From Muribaculaceae bacterium (lineage in GTDB: Bacteria > Bacteroidota > Bacteroidia > Bacteroidales > Muribaculaceae): 64,000 nt of DNA. Below are positions 19,046 to 28,570 of this stretch, in pieces (within the stretch, counting starts at the first letter, position 1; each line of letters begins with the position of its first letter). The notes under the pieces are model-generated. The model was not told the DNA's origin, did no database searches, and saw only the letters and a list, made by a program, of their open reading frames with translations. A program made the translations under genes and the position numbers. The stretch is from the NCBI GenBank assembly GCA_022508985.1, contig JAFLUA010000004.1, positions 1-64,000 of the forward strand, given 5' to 3'.

Positions 19046-20662
19046 TTAATTCTGAGAAAGGAGCTCTTTTACCTGATTATATTTTTCTGTGAATAACGCC
19101 GCTTTGTCTTTGTCGATGTTGAAGTTGGCGTAGTACATGATTTCGAAAGAATAAGCTTCGCGATACATCTCGAGCGTGTTAGCAGGATTAGCGGGATTCA
19201 TGTTCTGAGAATCGGCGTCGAGAATGCGTAGCATATTGTCGTAAGCCTCGATAGCTTGTGCGTCGGGCTTTTTGTCGTTAGCAGCGATGAAAAGACGGCC
19301 TTGGCGCTGATAGAAAAGAGCGTTTTCGTCGGCAGCACGAGAGATAACTTGATTTACGTATTCGAGACCGCGGTTGGCAAGGTCTTTCGCTTGTTCGTCG
19401 TTTTCAGCGTTAAGTGCGGCGTTGAGGTATCGTCCGGACATACCGAAAAGATCGTTCAGCGAAGGATTTTCTTGCAATTTAAGATAAGCGTCATAAGCTT
19501 CGGCGCTCTTAGCATATTGTTTATTTTGAGAATAAACGGTAGAGAGGTCTTTAAGCAGGTCGCCATTTTCGGGGTCGCGTTTAACGGCGATTTCGTATTG
19601 CTCAACAGCGAGGTCGTCTTTACCGGCACCGCTTAGAGCTTCAGCGAATGTGATGTAGTCGTTAGTAGTAAAATTAGCTCCGGGATTATCGCCAAAGAAC
19701 TTCTGAGCATTCACAATAGCGGCCTCATAGTCTTTCAAAGCTGTTTGGTCGAGGAATCTTACGCGTTGCATCAAGAAGTTAGAAGGATCAGCACTAAGAA
19801 TTTCGTTGGCAACGTTTAGTGATTCGTTATATTTTTCGCCCCAGTATAGAAGGACAGCGTAACGCGCTTTGTCTTCGGGGAAGTGGTTTGGGTTTTGGAT
19901 GTACTTGCCGTAAAGATCGGAAGCTTTTTTCCAGTGGTCGGCGAGGAAGTATTTTTCGGCGAGTTCACGCTGAGCCATAGCCGAGTTGGGTTGTTTTACG
20001 AGCAGTTCTTCCAATTTCTGGATAGCGTAGTCGCGGTTTACATAGAAATATGAATTAGCGTATTTAACGTAACCTTCCGAGTTAGAGGGGTCGTTGAAAA
20101 TAGCGTTTTCATATTTAGCCGCAGCCGAGCCGTAATCTTTTTTGTCGGCGAGCATATCACCTTCAAGGATGTAAATCGAGGGGGCTTGGCTCTTAGAATA
20201 TTTGCGCGCGTTGTCGATGTTTTTCTGGATTTCTTTAGCATATTTAACGGGGTCGGCATTATAATATGCGCGAGCAATCGAAACTGAAACGTCGGCATCT
20301 TTTTTAGCGAAGTTTTGAGCTTTTTTGAAGTTTTCGTTAGCAGCGGCTTCTTGTCCTGAGAGCAGGTTTAGAGCGCCGAGGCCTACGAAGTTGTAAGCGC
20401 TCTGAGCGTTAATGCCCAAACCTTTGTCGAAGTAAGCTTTAGCAGCAGCTTTGTCGCCGTTAGATAGGGCAACTTGACCGAGGTAATAGTAAGCCAAAGA
20501 CTTGTCGGTAGAAGCGTCGTTTAGCGTGCGTTCGAGAATAGTCTTAGCGTTGTCGTACTGACCGGCTTTGTAATACTCAATGCCATCTTTGTAGCCTTGA
20601 GTCTGGGCCGAAGCAAAAAGCGATCCGGCCAAAAGCAAGGATAAGAAAAGTTTACTCTTCAT
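19046..20662 (-). CDS. Tetratricopeptide repeat protein
   Basis: 538 aa with signal peptide and many TPR-like units (KSLAYYYLGQVALSNGDKAAAKAYFDKGL). Confidence 0.88.
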   Translation of the reverse strand: MKSKLFLSLLLAGSLFASAQTQGYKDGIEYYKAGQYDNAKTILERTLNDASTDKSLAYYYLGQVALSNGDKAAAKAYFDKGLGINAQSAYNFVGLGALNLLSGQEAAANENFKKAQNFAKKDADVSVSIARAYYNADPVKYAKEIQKNIDNARKYSKSQAPSIYILEGDMLADKKDYGSAAAKYENAIFNDPSNSEGYVKYANSYFYVNRDYAIQKLEELLVKQPNSAMAQRELAEKYFLADHWKKASDLYGKYIQNPNHFPEDKARYAVLLYWGEKYNESLNVANEILSADPSNFLMQRVRFLDQTALKDYEAAIVNAQKFFGDNPGANFTTNDYITFAEALSGAGKDDLAVEQYEIAVKRDPENGDLLKDLSTVYSQNKQYAKSAEAYDAYLKLQENPSLNDLFGMSGRYLNAALNAENDEQAKDLANRGLEYVNQVISRAADENALFYQRQGRLFIAANDKKPDAQAIEAYDNMLRILDADSQNMNPANPANTLEMYREAYSFEIMYYANFNIDKDKAALFTEKYNQVKELLSQN

Positions 20663-20699
20663 TTTGTGATATTTAAATTATTACTTTTTCCAAATATTA

Positions 20700-21710
20700 T
20701 TAACGTTCAGGTAGCTCTACTTGTTGGATGCTAACGCGCGCAGGTAGAATACCTGTTTTCATTATAATTTTCTGTCCGATAGGTCCTGTGACGAAAGAAT
20801 AGAAACCGCCAGCGACATTAGATGTCGAAGCCGTTGTTATCATATATATCTGACGGAATAATGGGTAAGAGCCGTCGAATATATACTGCTGATATGGCTT
20901 GTAAGCCGTAACTTCGTTGTCGCGGTTCACTTTAAGGACTTTTACTCGCTTAGTAAGGGTAGCGCCGATAACGGCGTCGTCGGAAAGCACGCTTTCGGCA
21001 AGCTCTTCGCGAGAAAGGTCGGCTGCTTCCATGTCGGAGGTAATCCAACTAACGCCTAAAACGCCAATAGCGTTAGGTGTGTTTTCTACAATTTTGAACA
21101 CTTCTTGGATAGATCCTGCGGCAAAGACGTTAGGACCGAGCTGTCGGCCTTGCAACAGAGAGTCGCTAAGGAATGTGGCGAGCGAAGAGCCGGTCTGGTC
21201 GAGTATTACTTTAATGTCGCCGAGCGATGATGGCTCGAGGTCGTTCCAGTGCGAAGATTCGCCCGACATAATATCGGCGAGCTCGCTTACGGTGAGTTTT
21301 TCGCAAGTGTTTTTCGGGTTAACGATGAAAGCGACGGCATCGACCGCGATTTTAGCAGAACGGACAGTTACATTAGCGCCTCTTTCCTTTTTGTATTTAG
21401 CTCTGAGCGCTCGTTTTTCATCGGGCGTAATGTCGCGGCTTGCCACAATGCTCCGAGTGTTTAGGCTGAAAAGTGAGTCGAAAGCTTCGGCCTGAGTGGC
21501 ATATCTAACGAGGATGTGCGCGTCGGGATATTGATATTCAAAAACATCGACTTCCTGGTTGAAAATATTCTCAAAAGTGTTGTCACACACCATCGTCGTT
21601 GTTCCCGAGGTGGATGAGTGCGGGTCTTTTTCGTATTTCAAACAAGACGTAGCACCTAAGACCGAGCAGAGGTTTAGGGCTACAATCGCAATATTAATTG
21701 GTAATTTCAT
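20700..21710 (-). CDS. PstS-like phosphate/substrate-binding lipoprotein
   Basis: 336 aa; lipobox LGATSC; VDAVAFIVNPKNTCEKLTVSELADIMSGESSHWNDL, GVLGVSWI. Confidence 0.85.
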   Translation of the reverse strand: MKLPINIAIVALNLCSVLGATSCLKYEKDPHSSTSGTTTMVCDNTFENIFNQEVDVFEYQYPDAHILVRYATQAEAFDSLFSLNTRSIVASRDITPDEKRALRAKYKKERGANVTVRSAKIAVDAVAFIVNPKNTCEKLTVSELADIMSGESSHWNDLEPSSLGDIKVILDQTGSSLATFLSDSLLQGRQLGPNVFAAGSIQEVFKIVENTPNAIGVLGVSWITSDMEAADLSREELAESVLSDDAVIGATLTKRVKVLKVNRDNEVTAYKPYQQYIFDGSYPLFRQIYMITTASTSNVAGGFYSFVTGPIGQKIIMKTGILPARVSIQQVELPER

Positions 21711-21725
21711 AGTTAACGTTGTTAA

Positions 21726-21989
21726 TCAGTCGATACCTTTAACTTGACGATAGGCTCGCCAAAAACCATAAACGATGAGTAGAACGCCGATGCCATATCG
21801 CGTCCATTCCCAATCACCACTCCAATTAAAGAAGTTGATGAGCAGGAGGATGCCCATGCCTACATATATTATTATCATGATGACGCCAAAAATGGCACGC
21901 ATAGCGCGCCCGGACTTTCCTTCCGGGTCATATTCTTCATGGTGTTGGAGACGCTCTTGGTCGTTTGTAGTGAAATTGTTGTCGCTCAT
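21726..21989 (-). CDS. Small conserved two-TM membrane protein
   Basis: 87 aa, hydrophobic segments AIFGVIMIIIYVGMGILLLINF and YGIGVLLIVYGFWRAY. Confidence 0.7.
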   Translation of the reverse strand: MSDNNFTTNDQERLQHHEEYDPEGKSGRAMRAIFGVIMIIIYVGMGILLLINFFNWSGDWEWTRYGIGVLLIVYGFWRAYRQVKGID

Positions 21990-22192
21990 AATACTGTCTT
22001 TATTTTGTTAAACTTTTAATAAGGGTGAATGAGAAGGATCTCTGTTTTTCAACCCGGTAAAAGATTAACATTTTAAGACTTCAAAAGTTCGGTTATAGTA
22101 TCGAAAAAAAACTTCGGTATACTATTTAGCGGTAAAGTTACAAATATATCTCAGTTTTGCGAGCAAAATAAGTAAAAAAGATTGTTAATTTG

Positions 22193-23176
22193 CTAAACAA
22201 AGTATGGATTATTACCATTTTCGCCGGGTCGCAAGCCCCTCAGGAAGTCGGCTCCGGGCATTGGTTTTTTACCAGCCGGTTGGACAGATTCGAGTATAAG
22301 AGCTTTTTTGTCGGCCGTGCCAACGGCTGCTTTTTTGCCTACGAATGCGAGTTGGCCGGGCATTAGGCCCGAGATGTCGCAATGGGCGGTGCGTAGTATT
22401 TTCACCGTAGTGGTAATATCGCCGTCGCGCCCTGTTGCAGAGAGATTTGACCAGGCGGCTGGGTATGGAGCGAGCCCCCGCACATGGTTGTGTATGGCGT
22501 TGGCCGACCAAGACCAATCTATTTTGCAATCTTCTTTGAAAATTTTCGGAGCAGGTGTCGGTATCTCTTCCGTTGCAAGTTGGCACTGTGGTATTGGCGA
22601 AAGGTTTCCTGCAATTATTCTTTCGACGGTGTCGACAGTGAGGTTTGCGCCGATTGACATAAGGCGGTCGTGAACGGATCCGGCATCTTCATCGGGCCCG
22701 ATGTCGATTTTCTGACGACTGATTACGTCGCCGGTATCGATTTCGTGCTTTAGGAAAAAAGTAGTGACGCCCGTCTCGGTCTCGCCATTCATCACAGCAC
22801 GGTTTATAGGCGCAGCGCCGCGATATTTTGGCAGGAGCGAAGCGTGAAGGTTGAAAGTGCCGAGTGGAGGCATAGCCCAAACCGCTTGCGGCAACATACG
22901 GAATGCGATAACAATAAACAGGTCGGCTGCTATCTTCTTGAGGCTATTGATGAAGTCGTCGCTTTTAAGGTTCTCAGGCTGCAGCAGAGTTAGATTGTGT
23001 TCCAGAGCGTACTTTTTTACGGCGGAGTGTGATATCTTTTGTCCTCTTCCGGCCGCCTTATCGGGCATGGTTACTACCGCCGATATGTTGTAGCCTTGTT
23101 GAACGAGGGCGTCGAGGCTTTCAACGGCAAACTCCGGTGTGCCAAAAAAAACTATTTTGAGGTCTGATTTATTCAT
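22193..23176 (-). CDS. fmt: Methionyl-tRNA formyltransferase
   Basis: 327 aa; IVFFGTPEFAVESLDAL...FNLHASLLPKYRGAAPINRAVMNGETETGVTTF. Confidence 0.97.
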   Translation of the reverse strand: MNKSDLKIVFFGTPEFAVESLDALVQQGYNISAVVTMPDKAAGRGQKISHSAVKKYALEHNLTLLQPENLKSDDFINSLKKIAADLFIVIAFRMLPQAVWAMPPLGTFNLHASLLPKYRGAAPINRAVMNGETETGVTTFFLKHEIDTGDVISRQKIDIGPDEDAGSVHDRLMSIGANLTVDTVERIIAGNLSPIPQCQLATEEIPTPAPKIFKEDCKIDWSWSANAIHNHVRGLAPYPAAWSNLSATGRDGDITTTVKILRTAHCDISGLMPGQLAFVGKKAAVGTADKKALILESVQPAGKKPMPGADFLRGLRPGENGNNPYFV

Positions 23177-23867
23177 TTGAAAAAGGCTTAGAGGCGGCGC
23201 TCTCGAGAGCTCGCCAAAGGTTGTCGTTGAGCGGAGTAGAGGCTACAATGTCGATTTGTTTTTGCGAAACTGGGTGCACGAATTGAATTCTGCGCGCGTG
23301 AAGCGAAATGCTGCCGTCGTTGTTGCTTCGTTTATCGCCATATTTGAGGTCTCCTTTCACGGGGCATCCAATAGTTGATAGCTGCACTCGTATTTGATGT
23401 TTGCGCCCGGTCATGAGATTTACTTCCAGCAGGAAGTATCGGTCGCTTGAAGCGATTAGGCGGTAGGCGAGTCTCGCCTCTTTAGCACCGGCCTTAGGGG
23501 TGGCCGAAGCATAAGATTTATTGTTTCGTTCTACCGACGATATGTAGTGAGTGATAGTGTCGGCGGTCTTAGGCGGCATATTTCGGGTGATGGCCCAATA
23601 AGTTTTATGCACGTTACCTTCGGCAAACATTTTATTAAGACGAGTGAGCGCTTTCGAAGTCTTAGCGAAAACGACAACACCGCTGACGGGTCTATCTAAA
23701 CGGTGCACGACACCCAAAAACACGTCGCCCGGTTTATTGTCGCGCACTTTGATTAGTTTTTTCAGAGTTTCGACAAGGGGTTCGTCTCCCGTTTTATCGC
23801 CTTGAACAATCTCTCCGGCGGACTTGTTCACGATAATGATGTGATTGTCTTCGTATAAAATCTCCAT
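23169..23867 (-). CDS. RluA-family pseudouridine synthase
   Basis: 232 aa; VVHRLDRPVSGVVVFAKTSKA...MTGRKHQIRVQLS; overlaps fmt by 8 nt. Confidence 0.93.
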   Translation of the reverse strand: MEILYEDNHIIIVNKSAGEIVQGDKTGDEPLVETLKKLIKVRDNKPGDVFLGVVHRLDRPVSGVVVFAKTSKALTRLNKMFAEGNVHKTYWAITRNMPPKTADTITHYISSVERNNKSYASATPKAGAKEARLAYRLIASSDRYFLLEVNLMTGRKHQIRVQLSTIGCPVKGDLKYGDKRSNNDGSISLHARRIQFVHPVSQKQIDIVASTPLNDNLWRALESAASKPFSNE

Positions 23868-23944
23868 TATTATAAAAATCTGAATGCAAATTTACAGATA
23901 ATTCCCCAAAACAGCGTAATTTTGTTGGCAAAACGAGATAAGCA

Positions 23945-24970
23945 ATGCTACAAGCACAATGGTGTAAATATCGCTTAAATTTTGTCTTTGATGCCATAAC
24001 GTCGCGAGAGACGATGCGCGCTAAAGACACATATTTCGTACGAGTGTTCGACAGTGATAGGCCGGATGCTACTATCGGTGTTGGCGAGTGTGCCCTCTTC
24101 AAAGGGCTGTCGGCCGATGATTTAGCTGATTACGAGGCGACGTTGAGCGCAATGTGTAGAGCTCCTCGGTCGGCCCTTACGTCGTCGTATAGCTCTATTC
24201 GCTTTGGCTTTGAGATGGCATTGAGGAGATGCGAGAGCACGGAATGGAGCCGTGGCGACTTGGGGATACCAATAAACGGGCTTATCTGGATGGGCGATAA
24301 AGCAACGATGGTCCGTCGCATAAAAGAAAAACTTGATGCCGGCTTCAAGGTGCTGAAGCTGAAAATCGGTGGCATAAATTTCGATGATGAATTAGATTTG
24401 CTCCGCTACATCAGGCGCGAGTATAGAGCCGACATACTCGAGATACGTCTTGATGCCAATGGTAGTTTTAAGGCAGAAGAGGCCCTTGATAGGCTGAACA
24501 AGTTGTCGGAATATGGTATCCATTCTCTTGAACAGCCAATTAAGGCCGGCCAGGCAGAAGCTATGGCTTTGATATGTAGTAGGAGCCCTATCGCAATAGC
24601 CCTTGATGAGGAACTAATCGGAACGCGCAGCTATGATGGTGCGCGCCGGTTAGTAGAGGATATACGACCGCAGTATCTTGTTCTGAAGCCGGCATTGTGT
24701 GGCGGTTTTTCGGGTGCTGACGATTATGTAGATATCGCCAATACTCTTGGCATCGGTTGGTGGGCTACGTCGGCCTTAGAATCGAATGTGGGTCTCTACG
24801 CAATAGCACGATGGGTTGCGTCGAAGGCTGTTGCCATGCCTCAAGGCTTAGGTACGGGGCAATTATATAGTAATAACATACCATCGCCTCTTGAGCTTCG
24901 AGGGAGCTCTTTGTGGTGCAATCAAGCGCGAGCTTGGGGCGACATGACAGATATGCCGTGGCGACAGTAA
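23945..24970 (+). CDS. menC: o-succinylbenzoate synthase
   Basis: 341 aa enolase-superfamily; FKVLKLKIGGINFDDEL, EIRLDANGSF, SLEQPIKAGQ, IALDEELIG. Confidence 0.88.
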   Translation: MLQAQWCKYRLNFVFDAITSRETMRAKDTYFVRVFDSDRPDATIGVGECALFKGLSADDLADYEATLSAMCRAPRSALTSSYSSIRFGFEMALRRCESTEWSRGDLGIPINGLIWMGDKATMVRRIKEKLDAGFKVLKLKIGGINFDDELDLLRYIRREYRADILEIRLDANGSFKAEEALDRLNKLSEYGIHSLEQPIKAGQAEAMALICSRSPIAIALDEELIGTRSYDGARRLVEDIRPQYLVLKPALCGGFSGADDYVDIANTLGIGWWATSALESNVGLYAIARWVASKAVAMPQGLGTGQLYSNNIPSPLELRGSSLWCNQARAWGDMTDMPWRQ

Positions 24971-25917
24971 ACGACTTCATAAGGGAGTGGTGTAATGGCA
25001 GCGACTACGTGCTTGCACATACATCGGGCTCGACGGGCAAACCAAAAGAAATACGGTTGCTCAAAGCCGATATGATAGCGTCGGCTCGGGCCACCAATGA
25101 GTTTTTTTGCATAGATGCCGCGTCGGTGTTGGCATTAGTGCTGTCGCCCGACTACATAGCAGGGAAAATGATGATTGTCAGGGCTCTTGAATCAGGCGCC
25201 AGGTTGTTGGAATTGCCTGTATCAAATAAAATAGAGGTAAAAGAGCCGGTGGATTTGATAGCAATCGTTCCTTCGCAAATAGAGTCGCTGATAGAGAATG
25301 ACCTGCAAGCTAATTTTATAAGGAATGTGCTCATAGGAGGAGCTTCGCCTACCAAACAACAGTGCGAGGCGTTGCTTTCTCGAGGCTATAAGGTGTATAT
25401 AAGTTATGGCATGACGGAGACGTGTAGTCATGTAGCCCTTGCCGACGGAGCGGATGCTGATCGGATATTTCATGCGATGCCCGGGATTAGTTTCTCTACG
25501 ACAGCTGATGGCCGACTCGTGGTAAATGGTAGGGAGTTTTCGTTTAATAGCCTTGAAACCAATGATGTAGTAGAGTTGTGCTCGCCGACCTCGTTTCGTT
25601 GGCGCGGTCGAGCCGATGGCGTGATAAATAGCGGTGGTCTGAAATTTTTTCCAGAGGAGCTTGAGGCAGAATATGCAGCATCGCTACGAGGTTGGAACTT
25701 CTATGTCAGTTCGGTCGAAGATGAGATATGGGGCCACGCCATAGCGCTTGTCTTCGAGGGGGGCGCAGCCGATGAGCGTGTCTTGCGTGATCTTTTGCGC
25801 AGTTCGGATATCGATAAACGAAAATTGCCGAAACGATACTATGCCATTTCGCACTTGCCAAGGACATCAAACGGTAAGGTGAAACGTATCGCTCCAGATG
25901 ATTTTGCGCCTGAGTAA
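24913..25917 (+). CDS. menE: o-succinylbenzoate-CoA ligase-like AMP-binding enzyme
   Basis: 334 aa; LAHTSGSTGKPKEIRL, YISYGMTETCSHVAL, WRGRADGVINSGGLKFFPEELE; overlaps menC. Confidence 0.85.
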   Translation: MVQSSASLGRHDRYAVATVNDFIREWCNGSDYVLAHTSGSTGKPKEIRLLKADMIASARATNEFFCIDAASVLALVLSPDYIAGKMMIVRALESGARLLELPVSNKIEVKEPVDLIAIVPSQIESLIENDLQANFIRNVLIGGASPTKQQCEALLSRGYKVYISYGMTETCSHVALADGADADRIFHAMPGISFSTTADGRLVVNGREFSFNSLETNDVVELCSPTSFRWRGRADGVINSGGLKFFPEELEAEYAASLRGWNFYVSSVEDEIWGHAIALVFEGGAADERVLRDLLRSSDIDKRKLPKRYYAISHLPRTSNGKVKRIAPDDFAPE

Positions 25918-25948
25918 TAGTGTGTTAGGTTTTGTTGTTCAAAAAAAT

Positions 25949-25979
25949 TTGGAGCATAATAAAAAAAATAGTAACTTTG
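25949..25979 (+). promoter_or_regulatory. Promoter of tRNA-Lys, TTG-N20-TAACTTTG
   Basis: TTG 25949-25951, TAACTTTG 25972-25979. Confidence 0.6.
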
Positions 25980-26007
25980 CACCGCTATTGAGGCAGAGCC
26001 TCATTAA

Positions 26008-26080
26008 GACTCCGTAGCTCAGTTGGTAGAGCAACTGACTCTTAATCAGTGGGTCGAGGGTTCGAGCCCCTCCGGGGTCA
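26008..26080 (+). tRNA. tRNA-Lys(CTT)
   Basis: Acceptor GACTCCG/CGGGGTC, anticodon loop CTCTTAA, T-arm GAGGGTTCGAGCCCCTC. Confidence 0.95.
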
Positions 26081-26086
26081 CAGATA

Positions 26087-26113
26087 AAGTCGCAACGTCA
26101 TGGTTGTGACTTT
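26087..26113 (+). terminator. Intrinsic terminator after tRNA-Lys
   Basis: AAGTCGCAAC/GTTGTGACTT stem (one G.U) followed by TTTTT. Confidence 0.6.
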
Positions 26114-26165
26114 TTTGTTATCCGGGCACAGTTCGCTGCGCTCGCGTACCCGGTTATCTATGGTG

Positions 26166-26490
26166 TCGCCCGTCCCGGGCGAGATCGAGTCGGAGACTCG
26201 ATAATAAGGAAAATCGACGAAGTCGCTTGCAAAGCAAGAAACCCCTGTCAAGCAAGCCTGTAGGGCGCAGCGCAGGCTGGGGCCACACATCGGCATCTCA
26301 CCACACCGACGTCGGCTCGGCGAGCCGACAATATTGGCGAATCTCCGAGAGAAAGAGGAGAGTAGTATCGCGCACCCCAGCCTCCGCGCTATTGTGCTCG
26401 ACTGGGGTTGTCTTTACATCGGCTCTCCGAGCCTCCGCCACAGTCCCGGGCGATATCCGAGTCGGGTAGACATTGGCGGCTCTCCGAGCC
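26166..26490. repeat. Cluster of perfect short hairpins with 3-nt loops (REP-like island)
   Basis: TCGCCCG-TCC-CGGGCGA (26166-26182), ATCGAGTC-GGA-GACTCGAT (26184-26202), GTCGGCTC-GGC-GAGCCGAC (26311-26329), GGCTC-TCC-GAGCC (26421-26433 and 26478-26490). Confidence 0.7.
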
Positions 26491-26586
26491 TCGTCTCCAT
26501 CACCCATTGACATAGTCAGGCATAAAAAAGGAGGGAGCACTGCTCCCTCCTTGGTATTATTTCGACGAAAAGTCGGATTTGCGTTA

Positions 26587-28446
26587 TTATTCAAATTCGA
26601 TTAGTACGGAGTCGGTGTTGACAACGTCGTTGGCCTTGACGAAAATGCGCTTGATAGTGTGGTCGGCATCGGCTGTAACATCGTTTTCCATCTTCATGGC
26701 TTCGTAAACGAGGAGAAGGTCGCCTTTCTTAACAACGTCGCCTGGGTTTACGTCAACAGAGATTATGCGTCCGCCCATGGGTGCGCGCAGTGTTGGGCCG
26801 GTGATAGGTTCTTGAGAAACAGCTTCTTCAACTTTTTCTTCTACGACAGCAGGCGCACTGGCTTTGTATTCTTCTTCGCGGCGTTTGCGCAAGAAGGTAT
26901 TTGCTACTGTCGGGAGGAGTTCGAGAAGGAGTTCTTCTTCGTGGTTAGCGGCCAAAGTAACGTTTCCAAATTCGGGGATAGTAGGATTAGCAGGTTTTTT
27001 ATAAGAGCTAACGTCGTAAGGTTTCTCAACGGGGCTGCCTGTGATTTTTTCGCGGAAAGCAGGAACGACAGGCACCGGAGTGTGGCCATATTCACCTTTA
27101 ACAAGGCTGATGAATTGGTTGGAAGGATTGGAGTAGTCGGGTTGTCCTTTCTTACGGTCGAGAGCAACACTTACGGCCTGAGAACCAACAATCTGGCTTG
27201 TGGGCGTTACGAGAGGTACGAGGCCTGCATCGCGGCGTACCATTGGGATTAGTCGCATAGCGTCTTCGAGGAGGTCTTCGGCTCCGAGGCTCTTTAGTTG
27301 AGCCACCATGTTAGAGTACATACCGCCGGGTACTTCGGCATTCTTAACGATTTCGTTTGGTTTCGGGAATCCGAAATATTCTTCGATTTTGTGGCAAGCA
27401 TCGAGGAGTGTATCTTCGTCGCCGGCTTTAGCAGCGGCAATAGCTCGGTCGAATTGAGCGTCGACATCGGCAGGCAGCGTGTCTTTCAATGGGTCGAATT
27501 CGCGAGGCATTTTCCCGAGGTCGAATGCTTTGAGCGATTCGCGCGCGCCGCGTAGGCGAGAGCGTATTTCTCCGACAACTTCCATGTTTGCTTCGAGCTC
27601 GATTCCGAGTTTCTTAGTAAAGACATAGACGAGTTCAATTGCGGGAGCGGCCGAGCCACCACCAAACCACCATATATTAGTATCGAGGATGTCGACACCG
27701 TTGATTATGGCCATTAAGCTTGAAGCCAAACCATAACCCGGAGTACAGTGAGTGTGGAAATCGACAGGTACTTTCAGCGCTGCTTTGAGTTTTGAGATAA
27801 TAGATGCGGCACGCGACGGAGTAACGAGGCCTGCCATGTCTTTTAGAGTTATGATTTTAGCGCCGAGGCGTTCCATCTCGAGTGCTTTCTCAACGAAGTA
27901 TTCGTCGGTGAAAATTTTCTTAGGCTCTTCAGGTTTTTTGCCAAATAGTTTGCTGAAGAAACCAGCTTTTTCGGCGGGTTTTTCGTCTTTTGGGTCGACC
28001 GTGTAGCACACAGCGCCGTCGGGTACACCGCCGAGGTTATTGATGAGTCGGATTGATTCTTTAACGTTATCAATGTCGTTGAGGGCGTCGAAAATACGCA
28101 TAACGTTCAGGCCGTTAGCGATAGCTTCTTTGTAGAAACCTTCGAGGACAGAGTCGGGGTAAGGCACATAACCAAAAAGGTTACGACCACGAGAAAGTGC
28201 CGAAAGGAGAGATTTTCCTTTAGTAGCTTTAGATATAATGCGGAGGCGATCCCACGGAGATTCGTCGAGATAGCGCATTACGGAGTCGGGCACAGCACCA
28301 CCCCAAACTTCCATGATATAGAAGCCGGCATTTTCGTAAAAAGGCAGTAATTTGTCTATTTCAGCCTGGCTAAGACGAGTAGCAAACAGCGATTGCTGTC
28401 CATCGCGAAGAGTAAGGTCGCGGATTTTTAGTTTGCGTGATTCCAT
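26587..28446 (-). CDS. Oxaloacetate decarboxylase alpha / pyruvate carboxylase subunit B-type biotin carrier carboxyltransferase
   Basis: 619 aa; IRDLTLRDGQQSLFATRL, FHTHCTPGYGL, C-terminal biotinyl site VYEAMKMEND. Confidence 0.93.
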   Translation of the reverse strand: MESRKLKIRDLTLRDGQQSLFATRLSQAEIDKLLPFYENAGFYIMEVWGGAVPDSVMRYLDESPWDRLRIISKATKGKSLLSALSRGRNLFGYVPYPDSVLEGFYKEAIANGLNVMRIFDALNDIDNVKESIRLINNLGGVPDGAVCYTVDPKDEKPAEKAGFFSKLFGKKPEEPKKIFTDEYFVEKALEMERLGAKIITLKDMAGLVTPSRAASIISKLKAALKVPVDFHTHCTPGYGLASSLMAIINGVDILDTNIWWFGGGSAAPAIELVYVFTKKLGIELEANMEVVGEIRSRLRGARESLKAFDLGKMPREFDPLKDTLPADVDAQFDRAIAAAKAGDEDTLLDACHKIEEYFGFPKPNEIVKNAEVPGGMYSNMVAQLKSLGAEDLLEDAMRLIPMVRRDAGLVPLVTPTSQIVGSQAVSVALDRKKGQPDYSNPSNQFISLVKGEYGHTPVPVVPAFREKITGSPVEKPYDVSSYKKPANPTIPEFGNVTLAANHEEELLLELLPTVANTFLRKRREEEYKASAPAVVEEKVEEAVSQEPITGPTLRAPMGGRIISVDVNPGDVVKKGDLLLVYEAMKMENDVTADADHTIKRIFVKANDVVNTDSVLIEFE

Positions 28447-28570
28447 TTTATGGTTCTGTTTTAATGGATATTCTTTAAGGTTTTTTTATTTTGCGCAAAT
28501 ATATAATATAGTTTTGAATTGCGGAAATAATTCCGCAATTATTTACAAAAAACACTTTGACAACAAATTA

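Noticed and set aside
26298-26594. 98-aa minus-strand ORF in the hairpin island
   Set aside because: Composition follows the palindromic repeats; overlaps the start of the next intergenic region with no family signal
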